Shown one piece after another: positions 1 to 7,740 of a stretch of 64,000 nt of DNA; the first letter of the stretch is position 1; every line of letters begins with the position of its first letter. Origin of the DNA: Flavobacteriales bacterium (GTDB lineage Bacteria > Bacteroidota > Bacteroidia > NS11-12g > UBA955); the NCBI GenBank assembly GCA_947496375.1, contig CANMCY010000008.1, forward strand, positions 1 to 64,000, read 5' to 3'. Made by a program: the position numbers and the translations under genes. The notes under the pieces are model-generated. The model saw only the letters and a list, made by a program, of their open reading frames with translations, ran no database searches and was not told where the DNA came from.

Positions 1-20
1 ATCGTTTGGTTTCCGCTAGG

Positions 21-167
21 GTTAGGAATGTAAATGGGTATGCTAATTTGATGTTGGATATCGTGCTAAACATCGGAAACCGCCAGGTTTTCCATGACCC
101 CGAAGGGGTCACACATCTGTAGCCGGAACGGCGGAAGATGTTGCCGACCCCGAAGGTGGTCGCATAT
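21..167. repeat. 147-bp direct repeat, copy A, left flank of the transposase gene
   Basis: Aligns without gaps to 907-1053 with about ten mismatches in 147 bases. It contains the perfect palindrome TGACCCCGAAGGGGTCA at 95-111, a small GCCGGAACGGC hairpin, and the degenerate palindrome GACCCCGAAGGTGGTC near 145-160. The transposase stop codon begins at the base after the repeat ends. A diverged version of its right half lies at 34448-34520. The hairpin content and position beside a Y1 transposase resemble REP sequences of REP/RAYT systems; that link is inference. Confidence 0.85.
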
Positions 168-632
168 TTAGGTTTCGGTTATAAAATCAAATAAATATTT
201 TTCGTTGAAATCGACCTTATATTTATTGAGCATATCGATGAATTCATTTTTAAAGAATCGTTGTTCATGAATTTGCTTTTGATTTTGTACATAATTAGCA
301 ACGGCGGAAATTTGAGATTGGCCGTAAGAAAATGCACCAAACCCTCCTTGCCAATAAAATGGAGAATTTGTCAATTTATTTTCTTTAATAAATGCGCTGG
401 ATGATTTTTTAATTTCTCTTACAAGATCCGACAAATTGCCAATTGGTTTCATATTTAAAAAAATATGGATGTGGTCTGGCATGCCATTTATGGCAATCAT
501 TTTATGCCCTTTCTTTTGGACAATTCCTGTTATATATTTAAATAATTCAGCCTCCCAGGATTGATTTATTAATGCTTCTCTGTGTCTAACCGCGAATACA
601 ATGTGAATGTAAATTTGTGAAAATGTGGACAT
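168..632 (-). CDS. IS200/IS605-family Y1 (HUH) transposase, RAYT-like
   Basis: A 154-residue single-domain Y1 transposase, a DNA strand-transfer enzyme that cuts single-stranded hairpin substrates through a 5'-phosphotyrosine link. The HUH metal motif is His-Ile-His at residues 54-56 in GMPDHIHIF, the family signature YWQGGFGAFS is at about 93-102, and the likely catalytic tyrosine is Tyr114 in VANYVQNQ. Length matches intact TnpA proteins and all key residues are present, so it may be active. There is no TnpB partner. It sits between two 147-bp direct repeats rich in REP-like palindromes, which fits a repeat-associated (domesticated) transposase rather than a plain insertion sequence, but sequence alone does not settle this. 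ATG start at 632; the upstream DNA is very AT-rich. Confidence 0.9.
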   Translation of the reverse strand: MSTFSQIYIHIVFAVRHREALINQSWEAELFKYITGIVQKKGHKMIAINGMPDHIHIFLNMKPIGNLSDLVREIKKSSSAFIKENKLTNSPFYWQGGFGAFSYGQSQISAVANYVQNQKQIHEQRFFKNEFIDMLNKYKVDFNEKYLFDFITET

Positions 633-765
633 TGAAATAAAAATTAAAATCTAACATAAATTATAAATAAAATTAAACAAATATATAAAAAATTACGACA
701 ATAAACAATTCGCTGTTTAAAATAAAATTCAATTTATAATAATAATTTTCTTACCAATAATATGC

Positions 766-829
766 GACCCCATTGGGGTCGATTGAAACGCCCTGGCGGG
801 CTAGAGATGTCTGACCCCGCTGGGGTCAG
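766..829. repeat. Cluster of REP-like palindromes
   Basis: Contains GACCCCATTGGGGTC (766-780), the short hairpin GCCCTGGCGGGC (about 790-801) and the perfect palindrome CTGACCCCGCTGGGGTCAG (811-829). These share the GACCCC-nnn-GGGGTC core with the flanking 147-bp repeats but have different loops, as expected for a family of REP-like hairpins around a Y1 transposase. Confidence 0.75.
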
Positions 830-906
830 GTGTGGTTGTAAATGGTAATGCTAATGTGTTAACGGAAAACACGCCGCATTTCGTAAACCGCTAGGATTTG
901 GTTGGG

Positions 907-1053
907 GATAGGAATGTAAATGGGAACGCCAATTTGATGTTGGATATCGTGCTAAACATCAAAAACCGCCCGGTTTTCCATGCCCCCGAAGGGGTCACAC
1001 ATCTATAGCCGGAACGGCGGAAGATGTTGCCGACCCCGAAGGTGGTCGCATAT
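907..1053. repeat. 147-bp direct repeat, copy B, right flank of the transposase locus
   Basis: Same length and orientation as 21-167 and about 93 percent identical by eye. One side of its first palindrome is broken (GCCCCCGAAGGGGTC instead of GACCCCGAAGGGGTC); the second, GACCCCGAAGGTGGTC, is unchanged. Recombination between A and B would delete the transposase gene and leave one repeat. Confidence 0.85.
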
Positions 1054-1251
1054 GGAATTTGGGTGAATTGTCGGTTTTATAAATAAATACATTGCGCAAT
1101 ATTTGAAAATGTGCAACAATAATTTCACAAGGAAATAAAAGCAAAAAGGTAATTATATTAAAATAACATGTATTAACAGTTTTTGATGTTAAAAATAAAA
1201 AAAAGCATCTTTTATAATCAATGGCATCAGCGTAATAGCCAGTAAAAGAAA

Positions 1252-3717
1252 TCACCACGAATTATTTCGCCGGTCGAAAAACTCAAAATTGAGTTTGAAA
1301 CCCACTATGGGTTTTTCAAATAAATTGCTGTATCCCACGGCATAATATAACCCCAGCTTATATCGGTCTCGCCAAATGCGAACCAGTTTATCCACCCCGG
1401 CATACATTTCATAAAACAGCATGTTGCGTCTTTCCGGTGCATACAGCAAATTGGCTCCGGCAGATTCACGCAGTTTCAGCAGGCGCATGAAGGGTATTTT
1501 ATTAATCAGCGAACCATTGAAATGGTGGCGGTAATGGGCCTCCAGAAAGGGTTTGTAGGTTACAAAAGTAGAATCCAGGGTCTGGAAAGCATACATGGGT
1601 GGGGTGAATACGCTGGGATCGCCCCTGCGCTGGTATCGGAAGTCAACAGGACTTAGGTTTCTCTTGCGAAGAAAACTCCCGCTCACTACCCTGTATTCAC
1701 TGCGCCCCAGCAGGCCCAGGGGAAATTCCTGCTCTATTCGGTATTCAAGGTAGCTGTAATCAATATTGGAACCCAATACCCCCGGTAATGCATGATTGAG
1801 ATTGATACTAAAGGTAGGCCATCTGCTGCCGAGTATTACTTTTTGCCGCGGTTCACGAATGTACTTTTGAAATGGGGTATAACTGAGGGTTAAATTGCCA
1901 AAAAATGCGGTGTTGGTTCTGAAAGAAGTAGGGGTGTTGTCTTCAAACAAGCTATCCGCAAACCCATCAAAGGTGAAATTGCTGATGTCTTTACGTTCCG
2001 AATATTCTGCCTGAACCCTCAGAAACAGTCCGTTAATCAGTTCTCTTCTTACGTACACATCCGCATGGCTATTCTGATAAAAGTTGCCCCGGCGCGCCAG
2101 ATCAATGAAAGCCGCATTGGGATTGATGAAATTAAAATCCCTTCCGGCTGTGGCAGAGAAAACACCGCGATGAAATGGGTCGAAGGTGGTGGTGAAAATC
2201 ACGGTGCCACGAATGTCTTTGTTGTTAATCCCATAGGATAAATTCTCAATCAACCGGATATCACGCTTGTTTTTGAAACGGCGCTCAAATGTATTCCAAA
2301 GGGTGATTCTGGTGCCACCTGGAAACCAGGGCTGGGCGATGAAGATTAAGGGCTGAAAATCCATGTAGTAGCCCTTTTCCCGGTTTTGATATTCTTGTCC
2401 TTTAAAGAATAGTTTGGTAAAAGTGACCTTGTTTTTGTCTTTTTCAATGCTATCCAGGTATACCTTGCTGTTTTGCACCCGTTTGATGCTGTCTGTGCGG
2501 GTGATGAACCGTATTTCTGTATTGTTGAGCGGTGTGAATCGTTTTTGACTCCAAAAGGCGCTGTCTCGGTCATAGGCACTGTCTGTGGTAGCACTTACCT
2601 CAAGTCCGAAATGGTTTTTAGGGAAGGTTTTATTGAGGTCATATTTGTCATACTTTACCAGGGTATATCCGCTAAACTTTCCTTTACCGGCCATGGCGTG
2701 GTAGTCAAAACGCTGTTTTTCAAGGGTTAGCCAGGTATCGGCGGTCAGTTGAAATTCCTGCCTTATGGTAAATTTATTGTATTCAATAAGCTGATTCGTG
2801 GGATAGTTCAGTTCTGTTCGGTAAATGTAAAACAGGGTATCCACCAAATGAATTTCACCCGAAAAGACAGAATTGGAGACGGATCTTGGCGACATTTTAA
2901 TTTTTAAAATTCGCTGTCCGTTTTCGTTTTTATAGCTGCCTAAAAATTGAAATTTATAGGCCAGCAGTGCAGTTCCTGATAGAGGCGACATTACGGGCAT
3001 ATCGCCCAATCCCCTTACCCTCACAAGATTCTGATAATAATTAAAATCACCTTCGGTGGTGCTGAGAAAAAAAAGTCCGGTTACATCCCCGAATTTCTTA
3101 ACACCGGTGCGGGTCTCTTTGATTTTTCCTGGGGGCTGAAAATCTCGCTGCATCAGTACTTCAGCCATGTTGATGTTGGGTTCTTCCTCGGTATTTTTCT
3201 TCTTTTTTTTACCGTCATTGGTACTGTCGGGTTCCAGCCAGATTTTATCCTTCTCTTTCTTCTTGGGCGGATTGTATTCTTCAAATGCCCTGATGTATAC
3301 CTCAGCGCTGCTGGAGGGGATACGGGAGGCCCAGTAATCACGGCGGGCAATGGCTTTGCGCATCATGTCCGGTCCGGGATCGGTCCATTTTCTGGTAATT
3401 TGAATTTCTCCCACGGATTTCGCCAGTTCGGGCAAAATAACGTTGAGGGTGTCGTCTTTTTTATCCAAAACCACTTTTAAGCTTACCCGCTGATAATTGG
3501 GATGGTTGTAGACCAGCTCATATTCACCGGCCCGGAGAGAAAATCTATAAAAACCGGAACCGTCAGAGGTGCCTACCATGGATCCATTGGTGATGAAGAT
3601 ACTCACATCCGGAATGGGGGCCTTAGTACTGTCAGCCACAAATCCGCTGACCGTAAAATATTGGGCATTGACGGTAAAAACCGATAAAAAAGTGAGCAGG
3701 AGAACTACAATGCGCAT
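1252..3717 (-). CDS. DUF5686 / carboxypeptidase-like regulatory domain outer-membrane protein
   Basis: Large secreted Bacteroidota envelope protein of 821 residues. A signal peptide (MRIVVLLLTFLSV, cleavage after VNAQ) is followed by a CarboxypepD_reg-like beta-sandwich over the first ~90 residues (VSGFVADSTKAPIPDVSIF) and a long DUF5686 region ending in alternating aromatic beta-strand segments typical of an outer-membrane barrel (last residues FEFFDRRNNSW). A Lys/Glu-rich stretch lies near residues 155-185. The frame stays open to a TTG four codons upstream (3729), but the ATG at 3717 opens directly on the signal peptide and is preferred. It lies 77 bp behind the OstA-like gene on the same strand, so the two may be co-transcribed. 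Molecular function is not established. Confidence 0.85.
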   Translation of the reverse strand: MRIVVLLLTFLSVFTVNAQYFTVSGFVADSTKAPIPDVSIFITNGSMVGTSDGSGFYRFSLRAGEYELVYNHPNYQRVSLKVVLDKKDDTLNVILPELAKSVGEIQITRKWTDPGPDMMRKAIARRDYWASRIPSSSAEVYIRAFEEYNPPKKKEKDKIWLEPDSTNDGKKKKKNTEEEPNINMAEVLMQRDFQPPGKIKETRTGVKKFGDVTGLFFLSTTEGDFNYYQNLVRVRGLGDMPVMSPLSGTALLAYKFQFLGSYKNENGQRILKIKMSPRSVSNSVFSGEIHLVDTLFYIYRTELNYPTNQLIEYNKFTIRQEFQLTADTWLTLEKQRFDYHAMAGKGKFSGYTLVKYDKYDLNKTFPKNHFGLEVSATTDSAYDRDSAFWSQKRFTPLNNTEIRFITRTDSIKRVQNSKVYLDSIEKDKNKVTFTKLFFKGQEYQNREKGYYMDFQPLIFIAQPWFPGGTRITLWNTFERRFKNKRDIRLIENLSYGINNKDIRGTVIFTTTFDPFHRGVFSATAGRDFNFINPNAAFIDLARRGNFYQNSHADVYVRRELINGLFLRVQAEYSERKDISNFTFDGFADSLFEDNTPTSFRTNTAFFGNLTLSYTPFQKYIREPRQKVILGSRWPTFSINLNHALPGVLGSNIDYSYLEYRIEQEFPLGLLGRSEYRVVSGSFLRKRNLSPVDFRYQRRGDPSVFTPPMYAFQTLDSTFVTYKPFLEAHYRHHFNGSLINKIPFMRLLKLRESAGANLLYAPERRNMLFYEMYAGVDKLVRIWRDRYKLGLYYAVGYSNLFEKPIVGFKLNFEFFDRRNNSW

Positions 3718-3794
3718 TGGGTATTGCAAAAGAACGCCTGAAAGGCACTTTTGGTTATAAGTTTCAGTTGAAATTTTTACAAAATCCGATAGAA

Positions 3795-5372
3795 TTATCC
3801 TTTGCCCTTTTTGCGACCGTTGTTTTTTTGCGGCGGATTCTCGTTGCTATGCTTTGCAGGCAATGGCGGCACGAGAAATGGCGGCTTGAATGCCGAAGCG
3901 TCCGGGCGGTTCTTTTCGTCCCAGACAAAGCCGGGCAGTATTTTTTGTTCCGCAGGAAAATCGGCCAGGGGAAACAATGTACCTGAAGGATTTCCATAGA
4001 AACGAACACCCGCAACCCGGTTACTGTCCAGCTCAATTTGCATGTTTTTATACTGAACAGCATTGGCAGAGGTTACCGCAGAATCTTTTTCCTTGATGTA
4101 GTAAACGCTTTTGCCTTCACCCTTTACCCTCACGCTTTTTAACTTGTTATCCTCGGTAAAATAATTGTCCATATCCTTGCCTGATATCTGACTGTAGTGT
4201 CCGGTGTCTTCCTGCAGGGCTATGAATGATTTTTGACGCATTTCCATGAATTTAATGCGGCTGCCGGCAATGAATATGCGCATCGTGTCGGCGTTTAATC
4301 GGGTGTTTTCATTCCATAACACCGGTTTACCATAAAGGTTGAAAACGCTGTCATCGGCCTGGTAGGTAAGACTGTCGGCCGTTCCGCTAAAATCCGTTCT
4401 CCATAAGGAAGTATGGTGAAAAGCATGGAGGTAACGTTTTTGGGTGGTGGTATCAGAAACGTATACAATTGTGTCGGCCTTCAACATTAAGCTATCGCCA
4501 TTCTTTTCCATTTTTTTCGCCAGGGTATTTCCCATCACCCGGGTGTATTTGCGGTTTTTATCGTAATATCCTTTGCTGCCAAAAATGCTGATATTCTGGG
4601 CGGTATCCTTTACCCACAAACGTCCGTTAGCATGTCCTATTCCCGTATTGCGGTTGTAACTTAGTGTGTCTGCTCTCAGGGTGTTTTCTTTGTTGATGAG
4701 TGCGGCATTTCGGGTGAAATAGCTCTGTCCGGTTTGGGTGTTGTAATTTCCGTAGTTGCAGAGGATGGTGTTTTCATCGCTTTGTATTTCGGTAAAATTG
4801 AAAAACCAGGCATTGCCGGTTCGGTTGCTGTACTGCAAGGTGTCCGTTTTTACGGTATAGTCCGGGTGGGTTAGGACCACATTGTAGCGGAAATACAGCA
4901 TGGAAAGGGTAGGGTTGTAGCTACCGGTGCGGCTGCTGAGGGTAAGTTCATCATCCACAATTTTTCCGCCGGCTCCGTAATACCCGATTCGGGTATCAGT
5001 ATGGTAAATAATCCAGGGAGTGGTGAGCACCATTTTTTTGTCTCGCAGTACCACATTGCCATCCACCCGCGCGGTTTTGTTTTTGTTGTCAAAAAACAGC
5101 CGATTTCCGGTAACAACGGCCCCTTCGGAACCCACGATGCGGACGTTTCCGAATCCTTCCAGTTCTTCTTTTACAGTATTGTATTCGGCTTCGTCGCAGG
5201 TTACAACACTCCCGCTTTGCTCAAACATGACACTGCCACGCAAGATCTGGTAGTTTTCACCTCTGCGTTTTTCCCCTTTCATGCGGTCTGCTTTCAGCAT
5301 GATTTCCTGCGCCTGCAACCGGTTTAGGTTGAGAACAATCATAAAAAACAACAGCACCCGGGTCTTGTACAT
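3795..5372 (-). CDS. OstA-like (LptA/LptD N-domain) LPS-transport family protein
   Basis: 525-residue secreted protein with signal peptide (MYKTRVLLFFMIVLNL, cleavage after LQAQ). The rest is repeated short beta-strand motifs of the OstA/LptA type, such as GFGNVRIVGSEGAVVTGNRL and ARVDGNVVLRDKKM in the first 150 residues, recurring to about residue 440. LptA-type domains form a beta-jellyroll that carries lipopolysaccharide across the periplasm. The Bacteroidota OstA-like proteins are longer than Escherichia coli LptA and their exact role is less certain. The last ~60 residues are Pro/Lys-rich and probably disordered. It diverges from tilS with a 30-bp shared gap. Confidence 0.82.
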   Translation of the reverse strand: MYKTRVLLFFMIVLNLNRLQAQEIMLKADRMKGEKRRGENYQILRGSVMFEQSGSVVTCDEAEYNTVKEELEGFGNVRIVGSEGAVVTGNRLFFDNKNKTARVDGNVVLRDKKMVLTTPWIIYHTDTRIGYYGAGGKIVDDELTLSSRTGSYNPTLSMLYFRYNVVLTHPDYTVKTDTLQYSNRTGNAWFFNFTEIQSDENTILCNYGNYNTQTGQSYFTRNAALINKENTLRADTLSYNRNTGIGHANGRLWVKDTAQNISIFGSKGYYDKNRKYTRVMGNTLAKKMEKNGDSLMLKADTIVYVSDTTTQKRYLHAFHHTSLWRTDFSGTADSLTYQADDSVFNLYGKPVLWNENTRLNADTMRIFIAGSRIKFMEMRQKSFIALQEDTGHYSQISGKDMDNYFTEDNKLKSVRVKGEGKSVYYIKEKDSAVTSANAVQYKNMQIELDSNRVAGVRFYGNPSGTLFPLADFPAEQKILPGFVWDEKNRPDASAFKPPFLVPPLPAKHSNENPPQKNNGRKKGKG

Positions 5373-5375
5373 CCG

Positions 5376-5383
5376 TATTTTTG
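5376..5383 (+). promoter_or_regulatory. TAnnTTTG -7 element for tilS
   Basis: TATTTTTG, a full match to the Bacteroidota -7 consensus TAnnTTTG, 19 bp before the GTG start of tilS and overlapping the 5' end of the divergent OstA-like gene region. Confidence 0.45.
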
Positions 5384-5402
5384 GAATTACTTTGCAAATA
5401 AC

Positions 5403-6716
5403 GTGCTAAATCGGTTTCAAAGTTTTGTTGAAGAGAACGCACCTGAAATAATTGCGGGAAAAACGCTGCTTGCCATGAGTGGAGGAGCCGATTCTGTGGC
5501 CATGGGACATTTATTTTACCAATCAGGTTATCGCTTTGAGATTGCCCATGTAAATTATGGTTTACGGGGCGAAGAAAGCCAGGGGGATGAAGAATTTGTG
5601 CGGTCGCTGAGTGCCGAATGGAATGTGCCTTTGCACGTTGCCCGGCCCGATACCATAATGGAGGCGCAGTTATTTGGTGAATCGGTGCAGATGGCCGCCC
5701 GACGACTCCGCTACAGTTTTTTTAAACAGTTGATGAATGCTGAGCTTACCACGGTTTGCACGGCACACCAGCGCACCGACAACCTGGAGCATCTTTTTAT
5801 TTACCTGCTGCGCAACAGCCCTGCGGCCTGGCAGGGAATCCCACTGAGGCGAGATTATATTTTCAGACCTATGCTGTTTGCCGATGCGGCCGAAATCAGA
5901 CAATGGCTGGCAGCGCAAGGGCTGGAATGGAGAGAAGACAGCAGCAACCAAAAAACTGACTACCTTCGAAATAAAGTAAGACACCGCATTTTGCCATTGA
6001 TAAGGGACACCTTTCCGGAGGCAGAAAGTGAATTTGCCGAGCTTAGTAAATCGCTGAGTGCGCTGCGGCATAAAGAACTGGACCAAAACCATCAATGGTT
6101 ACAGCAGTTTCCTGTGGTAGGTGATGGCAGGATGCTGAATACCCATGATATGCCTGCTGTGATGAAATACCTGAAAAGTATGGGCATGCATCCGGTTGAG
6201 TTGCAAAAGTTAAAGGTGGCCGCTACGGGGAGCCGCTTTTATTTTCATGGCTGGATGGCTGAAGTAAGAAACGCAGGGATTTGGGTGGGGAAGCCCGCCC
6301 TTCAAAGCATAGAAGAGACCCATATCCCCGATCCTATTGAATTGCCGGTGTGTGTTCAGGCGGGTAAATTTTTACTGTCATTGCATATTCTTCGGCCCGA
6401 AGAAATAACCTTTACAGCAGAAAATACCTGGTTTTTCGATCTGGACAGTCTAACGTTTCCGTTAACCATGCGCAGCCGCATTAAAGGGGAGCGTATGCAA
6501 CCTTTTGGCATGCAGGGCAGCAAGAAAATCAGCGACTTGTTGGTGGATGCACATATAGCCGTTTCCGAAAAGGATGCATACCCGGTTTTTGCAGATGCAG
6601 GCGGCATTTTAGGTGTGCCGGATATCCGGAGGTCGGCCATGGCACCTGTGCAGGAAAACACACACAAAATATTATGTGTGAAATGGGAAATATCGGATAA
6701 TCACGCCGAGTCGTAA
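5403..6716 (+). CDS. tilS: tRNA(Ile)-lysidine synthase
   Basis: 437 residues. TilS is an ATP-dependent enzyme that attaches lysine to C34 of the CAU-anticodon tRNA-Ile, changing its specificity from Met to Ile codons; it is normally essential. The N-terminal PP-loop motif MSGGADSVAMGH is at about residues 25-36, followed by AHVNYGLRGEES and TAHQRTDNLEHL. The equivalent of the usual AHHxDDQAET segment is thus diverged, although the Asp is kept. Then come a helical middle domain and a C-terminal TilS substrate-binding region (GERMQPFGMQGSKKISDLLV, 360s-380s). Start is GTG at 5403, directly after the short divergent promoter region; no ATG lies near. Downstream is the nucleotidyltransferase with its own promoter. 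Confidence 0.93.
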   Translation: MLNRFQSFVEENAPEIIAGKTLLAMSGGADSVAMGHLFYQSGYRFEIAHVNYGLRGEESQGDEEFVRSLSAEWNVPLHVARPDTIMEAQLFGESVQMAARRLRYSFFKQLMNAELTTVCTAHQRTDNLEHLFIYLLRNSPAAWQGIPLRRDYIFRPMLFADAAEIRQWLAAQGLEWREDSSNQKTDYLRNKVRHRILPLIRDTFPEAESEFAELSKSLSALRHKELDQNHQWLQQFPVVGDGRMLNTHDMPAVMKYLKSMGMHPVELQKLKVAATGSRFYFHGWMAEVRNAGIWVGKPALQSIEETHIPDPIELPVCVQAGKFLLSLHILRPEEITFTAENTWFFDLDSLTFPLTMRSRIKGERMQPFGMQGSKKISDLLVDAHIAVSEKDAYPVFADAGGILGVPDIRRSAMAPVQENTHKILCVKWEISDNHAES

Positions 6717-6721
6717 CTTTG
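6714..6721 (+). promoter_or_regulatory. TAnnTTTG -7 element for the nucleotidyltransferase gene
   Basis: TAACTTTG overlaps the last three bases of tilS (its TAA stop) and lies 11 bp before the ATG at 6733. It suggests a separate transcript with a very short leader. Confidence 0.5.
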
Positions 6722-6732
6722 TGCAACGCATC

Positions 6733-7731
6733 ATGAAAGCCATTATCCCGGTAGCCGGCATAGGCAGCAGGCTAAAACCCCATACCACCACGCAACCCAA
6801 GAGTTTAATTCCGGTGGCCGGTAAGCCCATCCTGGGCCATATCATGGATACCCTGATTGAGGCCGGAATTACCGAGTTTGTATTTATCATAGGCCATCTT
6901 GGCGATAAAATTGAACAATTCCTCGCAGACCATTATGGTGCCTATAGCTCAACTTTTGTCATTCAGACGTTGGGAAAGGGAACAGGTCATGCCATCTGGC
7001 TTGCGCGCAATGAGGTGCAGGACGACGAACCTGTGCTGATTGTGCTGGGAGATACCATTTTTGAAACCGATTTAAAATCGGTGCTGGCGCAGTCTGTGAG
7101 CAGTCTGGGGGTTAAGAAAGTGGAGGATCCGAGAAAATTTGGTGTAGCAGAACTCAATGAAGACGGCAGCATACGCCGGCTGGTGGAAAAACCTTCCATA
7201 CCCAAGAGCAACCTGGCACTGGTTGGGTTGTATTTTATTCGGGAAACAGCCATGCTGAAAGAATGCCTGGAATACAATATCACCCACGATATTCGCACCC
7301 AAAACGAGTTTCACCTGACCGATGCACTGCAGTGCATGCTGGAAAAAGGGGTGGCCCTGCGCACCTTTGCCGTGGAAAATTGGTTTGATTGCGGTAAAAA
7401 AGAAATTATCCTTCAAACCAACCGCAACCTGTTGCGCAGACAAGAGCATCCGGTGGTTCCGGAAGCTATCCTAAAAAATAATATCATCATTCCGCCGGTC
7501 TTTATATCGGCTTCCGCCAGAATTGAAAATAGCATCATTGGACCGGATGTGAGCATCGGAGAATATGCCGATATTTCACGTTCAGTGGTAAAAAATAGCA
7601 TCATAGGGCAGAATGCACAGATTCAAACGGCCATTCTTGAAAATTCACTTATTGGTTCTGATGCCAGTCTCACCGGTGCGGTTCAGAGCATGAACATTGG
7701 TGATGGTGCTGAAATGAACCTTGGCGGGTAA
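6733..7731 (+). CDS. Sugar-phosphate nucleotidyltransferase with left-handed beta-helix C-terminus
   Basis: 332 residues. Transfers a nucleotidyl group from an NTP to a sugar-1-phosphate, supplying activated sugars for envelope glycans. The N-terminal GT-A-like domain has the signature PVAGIGSRLKPHTTTQPKSL (G-x-G-x-R with downstream PK), the metal-binding GDTIF near residue 108 and the substrate-loop VEKPS. After about residue 245, hexapeptide repeats (IGPDVSIGEYADI, IIGQNAQIQTAIL) form a left-handed beta-helix. This layout is shared by glucose-1-phosphate thymidylyl- and uridylyltransferases and by mannose-1-phosphate guanylyltransferase-like proteins, so the substrate is not assigned. A GTG at 6721 is in frame, but the ATG at 6733 puts the nucleotide-binding strand at the N-terminus and leaves room for the promoter. 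Confidence 0.88.
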   Translation: MKAIIPVAGIGSRLKPHTTTQPKSLIPVAGKPILGHIMDTLIEAGITEFVFIIGHLGDKIEQFLADHYGAYSSTFVIQTLGKGTGHAIWLARNEVQDDEPVLIVLGDTIFETDLKSVLAQSVSSLGVKKVEDPRKFGVAELNEDGSIRRLVEKPSIPKSNLALVGLYFIRETAMLKECLEYNITHDIRTQNEFHLTDALQCMLEKGVALRTFAVENWFDCGKKEIILQTNRNLLRRQEHPVVPEAILKNNIIIPPVFISASARIENSIIGPDVSIGEYADISRSVVKNSIIGQNAQIQTAILENSLIGSDASLTGAVQSMNIGDGAEMNLGG

Positions 7732-7740
7732 TACAGAAAC

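Larger units (their letters stand above)
633..1251. other. Non-coding repeat region upstream of the transposase
   Basis: This 619-bp stretch has no convincing gene. 633-760 is extremely AT-rich and should hold the transposase promoter. 766-829 carries REP-like palindromes, 830-906 a partial repeat copy (TGTAAATGGTAATGCTAAT resembles the start of copies A and B), and 907-1053 is copy B. 1054-1251 is AT-rich with no recognisable element. An 87-codon open frame across 995-1258 runs through repeat sequence and has no protein-like features. Confidence 0.6.

Noticed and set aside
995..1258. 87-codon open frame on the minus strand
   Set aside because: It runs through repeat copy B and AT-rich spacer, has no promoter and no protein-like composition.
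3890..4096. Short plus-strand frames opposite the OstA-like gene
   Set aside because: Antisense shadows without start signals or family features.
5740..5800. tilS as a pseudogene because the AHHxDDQ segment is changed
   Set aside because: The frame is full-length, the PP-loop and C-terminal domain are intact and the Asp is kept, so it is probably functional.
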